DNA from: JALZCH01 sp036387135
GTDB lineage: Bacteria > Acidobacteriota > Blastocatellia > Pyrinomonadales > Pyrinomonadaceae
Assembly (NCBI GenBank): GCA_036387135.1
Contig: DASVUH010000052.1
Coordinates: 9,253 to 73,252 of the forward strand
Direction of reading: 5' to 3'
DNA: 64,000 nt
Of the stretch, positions 52,105 to 60,858 are shown one piece after another. The notes below the pieces were generated by a model. It saw only the letters and a program-made list of their open reading frames with translations, searched no databases and was not told the origin of the DNA. The position numbers were made by a program, and so were the translations under genes. Every line of letters begins with the position of its first letter. Position 1 is the stretch's first letter.

Positions 52105-52984
52105 CGAAACAGAATTTCGGGTGATTTTGCTCACGCACGGCGGCGCTGAGGCGGTTTTGCTTCGCCTGGCGCAGCTTGATAATGCGCAGGTCGCCGGAGT
52201 TTTCATTGAAGAAAAGCGATTGCCGGTGCGTTCGTTTAAAGAAAAGCTGCGGCGCAGCTTAAAATACGATGGTTTTTGGGCGACAATCGGAAAAACGATA
52301 CGTCAAACACCGGTTGAAAATTCGGTTGAAGATTTAACCGCAGAAATGGCGCGAAATCTTGATTTTCCGGTTCATTTCGTCAGCGATTTTCACGACGCGG
52401 AAGCAATCGAATTGATGCGGGCGGCGCGGGCAGATTTAGGCGTGATTTACGGCACGAATATCATCAAAGAATCGGTTTTCTCGCTGCCGCGTCTCGGCTC
52501 GATCAATCTGCATCAAGGTTTGGCGCCGTTTTATCGCGGCAGCGCGCCGGTTTTTTGGGAGCTTTACAACGACGAGCCGGAAGTCGGAATCACGGTTCAC
52601 CGCGTTGCGGCGAAAGTTGATGCGGGCGAGATTGTTTTACAGGAAACAGTTCCGCTTCGCTACGATTTCGAGCGGTTTGATTTGAATTTTGAAAGTTTTA
52701 TCGAAGATTTCCGCGCCGGAATCAAAGAAAAATGCGCGGCTCTGGTCGCCGAAAGCGTGCGGCAAATTGCAGTTGGCGCGGCGAATTTTCAACCACAGGA
52801 CATCTCGCTCGGATCACGCTACAAATTGCCGACAAAACGCGAAAAAGACGAGTTAAAACAGCGTTTGCGTGCGCGAAAGAAAATTTTAAACGCAGAGACG
52901 CGGAGACGCGGAGAAAATCTGAAAAATATTGTCAGCGGTATTTTATTTTTGTTCTATCTCTGCGCCTTTGCGTCTCTGCGTTAA
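52094..52984 (+). CDS. Formyltransferase-family protein (methionyl-tRNA-formyltransferase-like)
   Basis: About 296 residues from ATG 52094, which overlaps the amidotransferase stop. The formyl-transferase catalytic triad is visible: N138 and H140 in SINLHQGLAPFYRGS, and D176 in VAAKVDAGEI. In glycan clusters such enzymes N-formylate amino sugars using formyl-tetrahydrofolate; methionine tRNA formylation is less likely given the context and the missing C-terminal OB domain. The last ~33 residues (NAETRRRGE, then a hydrophobic stretch, then CAFASLR) are encoded by a repeat element and are probably not part of the ancestral enzyme. Confidence 0.83.
   Translation: MENNETEFRVILLTHGGAEAVLLRLAQLDNAQVAGVFIEEKRLPVRSFKEKLRRSLKYDGFWATIGKTIRQTPVENSVEDLTAEMARNLDFPVHFVSDFHDAEAIELMRAARADLGVIYGTNIIKESVFSLPRLGSINLHQGLAPFYRGSAPVFWELYNDEPEVGITVHRVAAKVDAGEIVLQETVPLRYDFERFDLNFESFIEDFRAGIKEKCAALVAESVRQIAVGAANFQPQDISLGSRYKLPTKREKDELKQRLRARKKILNAETRRRGENLKNIVSGILFLFYLCAFASLR
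52889..52982. repeat. Octamer-repeat inverted element at gene 3' end
   Basis: The left arm (52889-52913, AGACGCGG units) and right arm (52958-52982, GCGTCTCT-type) are inverted with partial match. They lie inside the 3' end of the formyltransferase gene. Confidence 0.85.
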
Positions 52985-52990
52985 AAACAA

Positions 52991-53971
52991 ATGATGAAAA
53001 AGTCAGTTTTAAAATTTATGCAGACGACTGGAGGTTTTGCGGCATTTCGCCGTTTGAACCGATGGCGCGTGTTGATTTTGACTTATCATCGTTTCGCCGA
53101 AACGGAAATCGAAGGGCGAGTTTCCGCCGCACAGTTTTCCGCGCATTTGGAGTTTTTAAAAGCAAATTATCGAGTTTTGCCGCTCGCGGAAATTGTCGAA
53201 AATCTGCGCGAAGGAAAATCTTTGCCCGACAACACAGCCGCAATCACGATTGATGACGGCTACAAAGACGTTTACGACGTTGCCTTTCCGGTTTTAAAAC
53301 AATTTCAAATTCCGGCGACCGTTTTTGTCATCACCGATTTTCTCGACCGCAAATGCTGGCTTTGGACTGATAAAGCCAGAGTTTTGGCTGCAAACACAAA
53401 ACTTGCAGAAATTGAATTTGAAAACAGCAAATTTAATTTAAACGGCGCGGCTTCGCGTAAAATCATTGCCGCGAAAATCAATGAACATCTCAAACGGATG
53501 CCCGACGAGGAAAAGGAAAAGCGGCTGGAAGATTTGCAAAGCGCATTTGCGGTTGATTTAACCGAATTACCCGCACCGGAGTTTTCCGCAATCAATTGGA
53601 ATGAAGCAAAAGAAATGGACGCAAACGGTGTGACAATCGAATCGCACACGGTTTCGCATCCGATTTTAACAAACGTTTCAGACGAGCGTTTGCGATTTGA
53701 ATTGATTGAATCTAAACGGCGTTTGGGCGAAATTCTGGGACGCGAGGCGAATTTGTTCTGTTATCCAAATGGCGGATTCAACGAACGCGCGAAAAATCTT
53801 GTCGCCGAAGCCGGTTACAAAGCTGCCGTAACGACCGAAATCGGCTTTAACGATTTTGATTCCGATTTATTCTCGCTAAAACGAACCGACGCGCAGCCCG
53901 CATTGATTGATTTTGAGCAATACGCCAGCGGTTTTGAACTGGCGAAAACGAGCCTCAGAAAATTTGTCTAA
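52991..53971 (+). CDS. Polysaccharide deacetylase (NodB/CE4 family)
   Basis: A 326-residue CE4 carbohydrate esterase that removes N- or O-acetyl groups from glycans. Motif 1 is AITIDDGYKD with the catalytic base and metal aspartates D88/D89. Motif 2 is ESHTVSHP near residues 217-224, giving the two metal histidines. Motif 3 is FCYPNGGFNERA. No signal peptide is clear; it is preceded by a basic/aromatic N-terminal segment (RLNRWRVLILTYHRF). ATG 52991 is seven bases after the formyltransferase stop. It may deacetylate an amino sugar before formylation or trim the polymer. Confidence 0.88.
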   Translation: MMKKSVLKFMQTTGGFAAFRRLNRWRVLILTYHRFAETEIEGRVSAAQFSAHLEFLKANYRVLPLAEIVENLREGKSLPDNTAAITIDDGYKDVYDVAFPVLKQFQIPATVFVITDFLDRKCWLWTDKARVLAANTKLAEIEFENSKFNLNGAASRKIIAAKINEHLKRMPDEEKEKRLEDLQSAFAVDLTELPAPEFSAINWNEAKEMDANGVTIESHTVSHPILTNVSDERLRFELIESKRRLGEILGREANLFCYPNGGFNERAKNLVAEAGYKAAVTTEIGFNDFDSDLFSLKRTDAQPALIDFEQYASGFELAKTSLRKFV

Positions 53972-53977
53972 AAAGTT

Positions 53978-54676
53978 ATGAGCAAACCGATAGAAGCATT
54001 TAACGGCTACAACGATTATATCGCTTACGAGTGGAAATATTTTGTCGAAAACCCGGAGCGCGGAAACGCCGCGCTCGCGGCGACTAAGGGCGTCAAGGTC
54101 AATCGCGTGCTGGACATCGGCTGCGGCGCGGGGCAGGAAATGTTGCCCTTTATCGAGCGCGGCGCGTCAGGCGTCGGGATGGATATAACGCCGGAAGTCG
54201 GTAAAGTCGGGCGAAAAATGTACGGCGAAGCCGGGTTTGGAAACCGCGTTTCTTTTTTGCGTTCGAGCGGCAACGATTTGCCTTTTGACGATGACTCGTT
54301 CGATGTTTTGATTTGTCGCGGCGCGCTGATGTTTATGGAAAACCGCCGCGCTTTGGCGGAAATGGCGCGCGTTTTAAAACCGGGCGGCGTTTTTCTTTTG
54401 AAAGTTCAGGACGCGCCTTATTATTGGTGGAAAATCGGTCACGGTTTGAAAACCGGCAATGTTTTGACTTCGGTTCACGGCGCGCGCGTTCTGTTTGCCG
54501 GAAATTGGTACAAACTAACGGGAAAACAATTGTTTAATAAATTGACGGCGGGCGGCGAGATTTATCTCTCGAAAAATGTTTTGAGCCGCGAGCTGAAACG
54601 CTTGAATATGCAAATCACCGGGGAAATGCCCGATACGAATCGCCAAACGCCTTCGTTTGTGATTCGTAAATCGTAA
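53978..54676 (+). CDS. Class I SAM-dependent methyltransferase
   Basis: A 232-residue methyltransferase of the UbiE/Methyltransf_11 type. The SAM motif is VLDIGCGAGQEMLPF (about 45-59); LPFDDDSFDVLICRGALMF (about 105-123) is motif IV, then VLKPGGVFLLKVQD. Likely modifies a sugar or lipid carrier in the same glycan pathway. It starts six bases after the deacetylase. The stop codon TAA (54674-54676) lies within the left arm of a hairpin repeat. Confidence 0.87.
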   Translation: MSKPIEAFNGYNDYIAYEWKYFVENPERGNAALAATKGVKVNRVLDIGCGAGQEMLPFIERGASGVGMDITPEVGKVGRKMYGEAGFGNRVSFLRSSGNDLPFDDDSFDVLICRGALMFMENRRALAEMARVLKPGGVFLLKVQDAPYYWWKIGHGLKTGNVLTSVHGARVLFAGNWYKLTGKQLFNKLTAGGEIYLSKNVLSRELKRLNMQITGEMPDTNRQTPSFVIRKS

Positions 54677-54709
54677 ATCGAATCATTGCTTTTTCGATTT
54701 ACGATTTAC
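54666..54709. repeat. Heptad-repeat inverted element (17-bp perfect arms)
   Basis: Arms 54666-54682 and 54693-54709 (GTAAATC units and their complement GATTTAC) with a 10-base loop. It contains the methyltransferase stop and immediately precedes the uncertain start of the next gene. Confidence 0.92.
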
Positions 54710-54720
54710 ATTCACTAAAT

Positions 54721-55920
54721 CTGAGTAATTTAACAAAATTCAAATATGCTCTGCCCTGGCTGGCGCGCTACCCGATTTGGCGCGGCGGCGAGTTTTTGCG
54801 CCGCGTTTCCGAAGAAAAGCCAAAGCATTTGATTTTCGTGGTGGCAAATCATTTTGAGCCGGCTTGGTCGCCGAACGGTTTTTTGAATTTGGACGAGCAG
54901 CGTCGCAGGCTTGATGATTGGTATTTAAAAGCTAGAAAAATCGGCGAATCAACGCTTGATTCGGACGGCACGAAATTTCGTCACACGAATTTTTATCCGG
55001 CGGAACAATATGAACGCGGTTTGCTCGAAACGATGGCGGCAATGGAGCGCGAAGGTTTAGGCGAAACCGAGATTCATCTGCATCACGGAGTTGAAAAGCC
55101 CGACACCGGGGAAAATACCCGAAGGATTTTGACTGAGTTTCGAGATTGTCTGGCGGAAGAACACCGCAGTTTATCGCGTTTTGAAGGCGAGAAAATGCCG
55201 CGCTACGCTTTTGTTCACGGCAATTTGGCTTTGGCAAACTCGGCTGGCGGCGCGTTTTGCGGCGTTGACGACGAAATGCGGATTTTGCAGGAAACCGGAT
55301 GTTACGCCGATTTGACTTTACCTTCCGCACCCGACCGCACGCAGGTTGCGAAAATAAATTCGATTTACGAAGCCGCAGGCGATTTTGAACAAGCCGCGCC
55401 GCATCGAATCGGAAAGGATTTGCGCGTTGGCGCGCAAATTGAGCGTTTACCGATAATTTTGCCCGGCGCGCTGGTTTTTAATTGGAACAGAAAAATTAAA
55501 AAAATCCCCGTGCCTCGGCTTGACGACGGCGCTTTAACTGCGAACCAGCCGCTCGATTTAAAACGATTGAATCGCTTGAAATCGGCGCGAATCGGCGTTT
55601 TAAATAAACCGGAATGGGTTTTTATTAAACTTTATTGTCACGGATTTTTCGATCACGATCAGGATTCGTGCATTGGCGAACGCGCCCATAAGTTTTTTAA
55701 TGAAACAATCGAAAACGGCGAGCGAACCGGCGAATACAAGACGCATTTCGCTACTGCGCGCGAGGCTTTTAACATCATCGCTGCGGCGGTTGACGGCAAA
55801 ACCGGAACGCCGAACGATTTTCGCGATTATCGCTTGAAAGCGATCAGGTCTGAAAGCAAAACGACAGATGTTCACCGCCGAGACGCCGAGACGCCGAGGG
55901 AAGAAATAATAAAAGTATAA
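54721..55920 (+). CDS. Conserved protein of unknown function in glycan locus; start uncertain
   Basis: The frame is coding well before the first TTG (54796): LTKFKYALPWLARYPIWRG is typical protein, so CTG 54721 or another non-ATG codon just after the upstream hairpin is the likely start (~400 residues). No ATG exists in frame in this stretch. Recognisable blocks are FVVANHFEPAW, HLHHGVEKPDTG, FVHGNLALANS and KLYCHGFFDHDQD, all His/Asp-rich and suggestive of a metal-dependent hydrolase resembling a distant polysaccharide deacetylase, but I cannot name the family. The C-terminal tail (VHRRDAETPREE) is repeat-encoded. The neighbours are a methyltransferase and a heparinase. Confidence 0.65.
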   Translation: MSNLTKFKYALPWLARYPIWRGGEFLRRVSEEKPKHLIFVVANHFEPAWSPNGFLNLDEQRRRLDDWYLKARKIGESTLDSDGTKFRHTNFYPAEQYERGLLETMAAMEREGLGETEIHLHHGVEKPDTGENTRRILTEFRDCLAEEHRSLSRFEGEKMPRYAFVHGNLALANSAGGAFCGVDDEMRILQETGCYADLTLPSAPDRTQVAKINSIYEAAGDFEQAAPHRIGKDLRVGAQIERLPIILPGALVFNWNRKIKKIPVPRLDDGALTANQPLDLKRLNRLKSARIGVLNKPEWVFIKLYCHGFFDHDQDSCIGERAHKFFNETIENGERTGEYKTHFATAREAFNIIAAAVDGKTGTPNDFRDYRLKAIRSESKTTDVHRRDAETPREEIIKV

Positions 55921-55952
55921 ACTCTGCGTCTCGGCGTCTCGGCGGTGAACAT
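55868..55952. repeat. Octamer-repeat inverted element (27-bp perfect arms)
   Basis: Arms 55868-55894 and 55926-55952 are perfectly inverted and made of CGCCGAGA units. The 31-base loop includes the stop codon (55918-55920) of the upstream gene. It probably terminates or stabilises the transcript before the heparinase gene. Confidence 0.92.
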
Positions 55953-55965
55953 TTAACCGAAATAA

Positions 55966-58464
55966 ATGGCGGCAAACCGGCTCGAAAAACTGAAAAAACT
56001 TCGCGGTCGCAGTTTAGACGAAATTCGTCGGCGCGGCGGACAGGCGCTTTCCGCTTACGGCGAGCAGCTTGGTTTCGGCGCGAAATTGCCCTCGGACGAG
56101 GAATTTTCAAAGCTGCTCGACACAGAGCTTTTCGGAACAATGACGCCGAAATCCGAACAGCTTCTCGAAAGTTTCGGTTCGTGGCGCGGAGCGCAGTTTT
56201 TTCCGGCGTTTGACGATAGAGACGCGAGCATTGTCGCGTTTCGAGAGAATTTCGGCGACGAAGCGGCGCGTCAAATCATCGCCCGCGCCGACCGCGTTTT
56301 GCAGGGCAAATTCGATCTTTTGGGGTTTTCAAATCTCGATTTCGGACTCCCGATTGATTGGCATCTCGAACCGTTGACGGGAAAACGCGCGCCTTTAAAA
56401 CATTGGAAACAATTTGACGAGCTTGATTCGGAAGAAACGGGCGACAAGAAAATCATTTGGGAGCTGAATCGCTGTCAGCATTTTTTCACGCTCGGCGCGG
56501 CTTACCGGTTGAGCGGCGATGAAAAATACGCCGCCGCTTTCGTGATGCATTTAACCGGATGGATGGAGCAAAATCCACCGGCGACGGGCGTTAATTGGAT
56601 GAGCAGTCTGGAAGTCGCTTTCCGCGCGATTTCGTGGCTCTGGGCGCTTAACTTCTTTAAAAATTCACCGAATCTGACGCCTTCCGTTTTCCGCGACGCG
56701 CTCAAATTTCTTTATCTGCACGCGCGGCACATCGAGACTTATCTTTCGACGTTTTACAGCCCGAACACGCATTTAACCGGCGAGGCTCTGGGGCTTTATT
56801 ATCTCGGCACGCTGCTTCCCGAATTTCGTCTCGCCGTGCAATGGCGCGAAACGGGCGGAAAAATTCTGCTCGAACAGCTCGACCGCCAGATTTTGCCCGA
56901 CGGCGTTTATTTTGAGCGCACAACCTGGTATCAGCGTTACACGGCGGATTTTTATACGCATTTTTTTATTTTAAGCCGCATCAACGAAGACGATTTTTCA
57001 TCCGAAAAACTCAAAAGCAAATTACAGTTAGCTTGCGATTTTCTGATGCACGCGTCGCGCCCCGACGGAACGACTCCGCTCATCGGCGACGACGACGGCG
57101 GGCGAATGCTCCCCGTTTCGAGTCTCGAAGCAGTCAACGATTTTCGCTCGACGCTCGCCACCGCCGCAGTTTTATTCAAGCGGGGCGATTATAAGTTTGT
57201 CGCGGGCGATTGCGCCGAAGAAACCTTTTGGCTATTGGGCGCGACAGGATTGGAAGTATTTGAATTGATCGAGCCGCAAGAACCTGCGGAAAAATCGAAA
57301 GCGTTTCCGATTGGCGGTTATTTTGTGATGCGTGATGATTGGAGCGCAACAGCCGATTATCTTTTGGTTGACGGCGGCGCTCACGGCGCTCTGAACGGCG
57401 GACACGCGCACGCCGACGCGCTCGCATTTGAACTCGCCGTTGGCGGAAAATCTTTGCTCGTTGACGCCGGAACTTATTCTTATGCCGAACGAGCCGCACG
57501 CGATTATTTTCGCTCGACGCAGGCTCACAACACGCTCGCGCTCGACGGAAAATCTTCCTCCGAGCCGAACGGCTTGTTTGATTGGAAAACGACGGGCGAC
57601 GCGCGAACAAAAGAATTCATCAGCCGCTCGCGCTTTGATTTTTTTGAAGGCTTGCACGAAGGTTTTTCGCATCATTCAAAAAACGAATCGCCAATCGTCC
57701 ACACACGGAGCTTGCTGTATCTAAAAAACGATTACTGGATTTTGCGAGACATTGTAGATACGACCGCCCCGCACGATTATCAATTAAATTTTCATTTTAA
57801 CGCCGGAACGACCGTTCAGCTCGCCGAAGCTGAAAACAATTTGCCGACAGTGCGCGTTTTGCCGGAGAGCGGAAAAAACGGTTTGGAAATAGCGACGTAC
57901 GGCGACAACGGCGCATGGGAAACTTTCGACGATTGGATTTCGCCCTGCTACGGCGTCAAATTAAGCGCCCCGACAGCGACGTTTTCTTCAAGCGGAAACG
58001 GAACTCAGGAATTTTTCACGTTTTTGCTGCCGAGCGGCAAGAACAAATCTGTGCCGGTCGTCAACGAAATTTCCGCTGCGGCTGGACGCGCTTTTGCGAT
58101 TAATTCGGAAGATCAACGCGACCTTTTCGTTTACGGCGATGACGACGGGCAGATAACGCGCACCACAGTTTTCGATTCAAATTTCCGTTTCGCGTGGGCG
58201 CGTTTTTCCGAACACGACGAACAGCTTTTGGAAGAAATCGTTTTGGTGTCGGGCAGCAGCTTTATCTACGGCGGCAAAGAAGTTATCAATTACCCGAAAC
58301 GCCTGCGCTGGGCTTATATTCGCCGGGTTGAAAATCGAATGTTTGTCGAAACCGACGACGGCGCATTTTCCGTCAACCTGCCGAAAAAATCTCGCGCCGC
58401 GGCGTTAGTCCTGCGTCCTCAGAGTCTTGCCGACACGATAAAGTTTGAAACGCAGACACGCTGA
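55966..58464 (+). CDS. Heparinase II/III-family polysaccharide lyase
   Basis: An 832-residue lyase with the alpha/alpha-toroid N-terminal domain (about 90-400; NRCQHFFTLGAAYRLSGDEKYA, then WMSSLEVAFRAISWLWAL, then HIETYLSTFYSPNTHLTGEALGLYYLG) and the beta-sheet heparinase II/III domain (about 450-680; GGYFVMRDDWSATADYLLVDGG, ALNGGHAHADALAFEL with the conserved His-Asp). The FYSPNTHLTGE and YQRYTADFY blocks carry candidate catalytic Asn/His/Tyr. No clear signal peptide is seen; it begins AANRLEKLKKLRG. In EPS loci such lyases cleave or edit uronate-containing chains. The final residues (TIKFETQTR) are repeat-encoded. Confidence 0.85.
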   Translation: MAANRLEKLKKLRGRSLDEIRRRGGQALSAYGEQLGFGAKLPSDEEFSKLLDTELFGTMTPKSEQLLESFGSWRGAQFFPAFDDRDASIVAFRENFGDEAARQIIARADRVLQGKFDLLGFSNLDFGLPIDWHLEPLTGKRAPLKHWKQFDELDSEETGDKKIIWELNRCQHFFTLGAAYRLSGDEKYAAAFVMHLTGWMEQNPPATGVNWMSSLEVAFRAISWLWALNFFKNSPNLTPSVFRDALKFLYLHARHIETYLSTFYSPNTHLTGEALGLYYLGTLLPEFRLAVQWRETGGKILLEQLDRQILPDGVYFERTTWYQRYTADFYTHFFILSRINEDDFSSEKLKSKLQLACDFLMHASRPDGTTPLIGDDDGGRMLPVSSLEAVNDFRSTLATAAVLFKRGDYKFVAGDCAEETFWLLGATGLEVFELIEPQEPAEKSKAFPIGGYFVMRDDWSATADYLLVDGGAHGALNGGHAHADALAFELAVGGKSLLVDAGTYSYAERAARDYFRSTQAHNTLALDGKSSSEPNGLFDWKTTGDARTKEFISRSRFDFFEGLHEGFSHHSKNESPIVHTRSLLYLKNDYWILRDIVDTTAPHDYQLNFHFNAGTTVQLAEAENNLPTVRVLPESGKNGLEIATYGDNGAWETFDDWISPCYGVKLSAPTATFSSSGNGTQEFFTFLLPSGKNKSVPVVNEISAAAGRAFAINSEDQRDLFVYGDDDGQITRTTVFDSNFRFAWARFSEHDEQLLEEIVLVSGSSFIYGGKEVINYPKRLRWAYIRRVENRMFVETDDGAFSVNLPKKSRAAALVLRPQSLADTIKFETQTR

Positions 58465-58534
58465 GACGCCGGGAAAAGACAGAAAATAGCTCAAGCTGAA
58501 AAAACTTATCTTAAAATCTCTGTGTCTCTGCGTT
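58449..58534. repeat. Degenerate octamer-repeat inverted element
   Basis: The left arm at 58449-58473 (AACGCAGACACGCTGAG) and the right arm at 58518-58534 (complementary type CTCTGTGTCTCTGCGTT) lie between the heparinase and the next glycosyltransferase. The first encodes the heparinase tail; the second ends nine bases before a TTG start. Confidence 0.75.
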
Positions 58535-58542
58535 GAATCTTT

Positions 58543-59655
58543 TTGAAACAAAACGTCTTACAACTCATTGGCAGTTTTCACAGCGGCGGTTCGGAACGTC
58601 AAGCCGTGCAATTGACGAAATTGTTGACGGAAGACGGACGTTTCCGAGTTTTCATCGCTTGTTTAAATCCCGAAGGAACTTTGCGCACAGAAGTCGAACG
58701 ATTTTACAACACGGAAATCGCGGCGTTTCCGCTCTCTTCGTTTTACGACCGAAATTTTTTGCATCAGATTCGACGTTTCAGACGGTTTTTGAAAGAAAAT
58801 CAAATCAGCCTCGTTCATTCGCACGATTTTTACACCAATGTTTTCGGCACTTTCGCGGCGAAAACTGCCCGCGTTGCTTCCAAACGCGAAACCGGAGGAC
58901 TGCGGAGCGCGTCGCAGCAAATAATCGAAAAGCAGGCGTTTCGCCGCGCCGACCGGATAATTGCCAATTCCGAAGCCGTCAAAAATTATTTAATCGCGGC
59001 GGGCGTTTCCGGCGATAAAATTTCAATCGTTTACAACGGCTTGGATTTAAGCAAATTTAAAATTGAATTTGACCGCGCAGAAATTATGCGTGCGTTCGGT
59101 TTGCCGGATAAAAAGCTGGTGACAATCGTCGCCAATTTGCGCCACTCGGTAAAAAATCAGGAAATGTTTTTGCGCGCGGCTCAACAAATCAGGGAAAAGC
59201 GCGAAAACGCTGCTTTTGTTTTGGCGGGCGAAGGCGAGCGCACGGCGGAATTGAAAAAACTGGCGAGCGAATTGAAAATCGAGCGTGAAGTTTTTTTTAC
59301 CGGCAGAGCCGAGCGCGTCCCCGAATTGCTGGCAGTTTCCGAAGTGTGCGTTCTTGCCTCGCGCGCCGAAGGTTTTTCCAATGCGATTCTCGAATATCTG
59401 GCGGCTTCGCGCCCGGTTGTGGCGACATTGGTCGGCGGCGCTGCGGAAGTGATTTTCGACGGCGAAAACGGTTTTCTCGTCGAATCCGACGACGACCGAA
59501 AAATGGCGGAAAAGATTTTGTTTTTGCTCGAAAATCCCGAAACAGCCAAAAAATACGGCGCGCGTGGACGCGAGATTGTCGAAGCGAGATTCTCCGTCAA
59601 AGCTCAGCTTGAAAACACAATCGCAGTTTACAACCAGGTTTTATCAGGAAAATAA
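58543..59655 (+). CDS. Family 4 (GT-B) glycosyltransferase
   Basis: A 370-residue retaining GT-B transferase. The N-terminal QLIGSFHSGGSERQAVQL is diagnostic for EPS GT4 enzymes and fixes the start close to TTG 58543; an in-frame TGA at 58534-58536 excludes an earlier one. The C-terminal nucleotide-sugar domain has the E-x7-E motif region ASRAEGFSNAILEYLA (about 276-291). It begins just after a repeat arm, as do two other genes here. The stop is followed by ~95 bases without a gene before the next glycosyltransferase. Confidence 0.88.
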   Translation: MKQNVLQLIGSFHSGGSERQAVQLTKLLTEDGRFRVFIACLNPEGTLRTEVERFYNTEIAAFPLSSFYDRNFLHQIRRFRRFLKENQISLVHSHDFYTNVFGTFAAKTARVASKRETGGLRSASQQIIEKQAFRRADRIIANSEAVKNYLIAAGVSGDKISIVYNGLDLSKFKIEFDRAEIMRAFGLPDKKLVTIVANLRHSVKNQEMFLRAAQQIREKRENAAFVLAGEGERTAELKKLASELKIEREVFFTGRAERVPELLAVSEVCVLASRAEGFSNAILEYLAASRPVVATLVGGAAEVIFDGENGFLVESDDDRKMAEKILFLLENPETAKKYGARGREIVEARFSVKAQLENTIAVYNQVLSGK

Positions 59656-59750
59656 GTTGACACAACCGCAAAAAACGTAAGATTCTACAACTGGGCGAAA
59701 CCCTTTAGCCGCCGGGATTTTAAACCTCGCTTTCACACAGAGCTTTTGTT

Positions 59751-60851
59751 ATGCGCATTTTGCAATTAGGTCCGGTTCCGCCGCCGCACGGTGGAGTTCA
59801 AGCAAATCTTTCGGCAATCGCCGAACGCTTGCGCCTCGCCGGACACGACTGCCAGACAATTGCGATAGCTCGTTCGAGCGAAATCAAACCGCAAGCGAAC
59901 GTTTATCACCCGAAAAACGCGAAGGAATTATTCAAACTGCTTTTCAACTTAAAATTCTATATCGCGCATCTGCATTTCGGCGGCGATTTTACCGGGCGAC
60001 TCGCGCTTCTGGCTTTTGCTTGCGGCATCTTGCCGGGAAAGAAAACTGTTTTGACTTTTCATTCGGGCGGTTTTGCAAGTTCCGAACAAGGAAAACGCGC
60101 GAATAAATTCAGCTTTCGCGGTTTTGCCGTGCGTCGTTTGAATAAAATCATCGCCGTCAACGAAGAAATCCGCAATCTTTTTTTGCGTTACGGCGTGCGC
60201 CCGGAAAAAATCGAAATCATCGCGCCGCACTTTCATCGCCAGCCCAATCCAAACGCTGAAATTCCCGCAAACATCGAGCGCTTTTTTCAGAATCATTCGC
60301 ACGTTTTGCTCGCCGCAGCGAGCTTGGAAAAGCATTACGATTTGAGCTTGCAAATTCGGGTTTTAAAAAATGTTTTAAAAGAATTTCCAAACTGCGGTTT
60401 GCTGATTGCGGGTTCGGGCGAGCTAGAGTCGGAATTAAAACGCGAAATCACCGCGACCGATTACGCCGGAAACATTATGCTCGCGGGCGACGTGCCGCAC
60501 GATGCGATTTTACATTTGATTAAACGCTCGGACGCGCTTGTCCGCACGACGCTGTTTGACGGCGACGCGATTTCAATTCGCGAGGCGCTTTTCCTCGAAA
60601 CTCCGGTTATTGCAACTGATAATAAAATGCGTCCGGGCGGCGTTCGCCTGATAAAAATCGGCGACGCGGACAATTTGACCGAAACGATTTTGGCGGTTTT
60701 GCGCGAAGGTAAAAAACAAAAAACGAACAAACCCGACGATTGGAGCAACATTGACGCGGTAATTCTGATTTACGAACAGCTTTTAAACAAAGAAATGGCA
60801 TCACAGAGCGCTTCAATCAACAAATCGCAATCCGTAATTCGTAATTCGTAA
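59751..60851 (+). CDS. Family 4 (GT-B) glycosyltransferase
   Basis: A 366-residue GT-B transferase starting ATG 59751 with MRILQLGPVPPPHGGVQ, a typical donor/acceptor N-terminal loop. KTVLTFHSGGF and ILIAGSG-like (LLIAGSGELE) blocks follow; the C-terminal donor site reads TTLFDGDAISIREALFLETPVIAT (about 262-285), a variant E-x7-E. The last ten residues (NKSQSVIRNS) are encoded by a 7-base repeat containing the stop. It precedes the second amidotransferase by seven bases. Confidence 0.87.
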   Translation: MRILQLGPVPPPHGGVQANLSAIAERLRLAGHDCQTIAIARSSEIKPQANVYHPKNAKELFKLLFNLKFYIAHLHFGGDFTGRLALLAFACGILPGKKTVLTFHSGGFASSEQGKRANKFSFRGFAVRRLNKIIAVNEEIRNLFLRYGVRPEKIEIIAPHFHRQPNPNAEIPANIERFFQNHSHVLLAAASLEKHYDLSLQIRVLKNVLKEFPNCGLLIAGSGELESELKREITATDYAGNIMLAGDVPHDAILHLIKRSDALVRTTLFDGDAISIREALFLETPVIATDNKMRPGGVRLIKIGDADNLTETILAVLREGKKQKTNKPDDWSNIDAVILIYEQLLNKEMASQSASINKSQSVIRNS

Positions 60852-60853
60852 TT
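60834..60853. repeat. Heptad repeat at glycosyltransferase gene end
   Basis: Three tandem units of GTAATTC (the last partial). They encode the final residues of the glycosyltransferase and provide its TAA stop. Single arm. Confidence 0.8.
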
Positions 60854-60858
60854 GATTT

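Noticed and set aside
54721..54800. Frameshift at the start of the unknown glycan-locus gene (ATG at 54746 in another frame)
   Set aside because: The +1 frame from that ATG gives implausible protein; the main frame is coherent upstream to 54721, so a non-ATG start is more likely than a frameshift.
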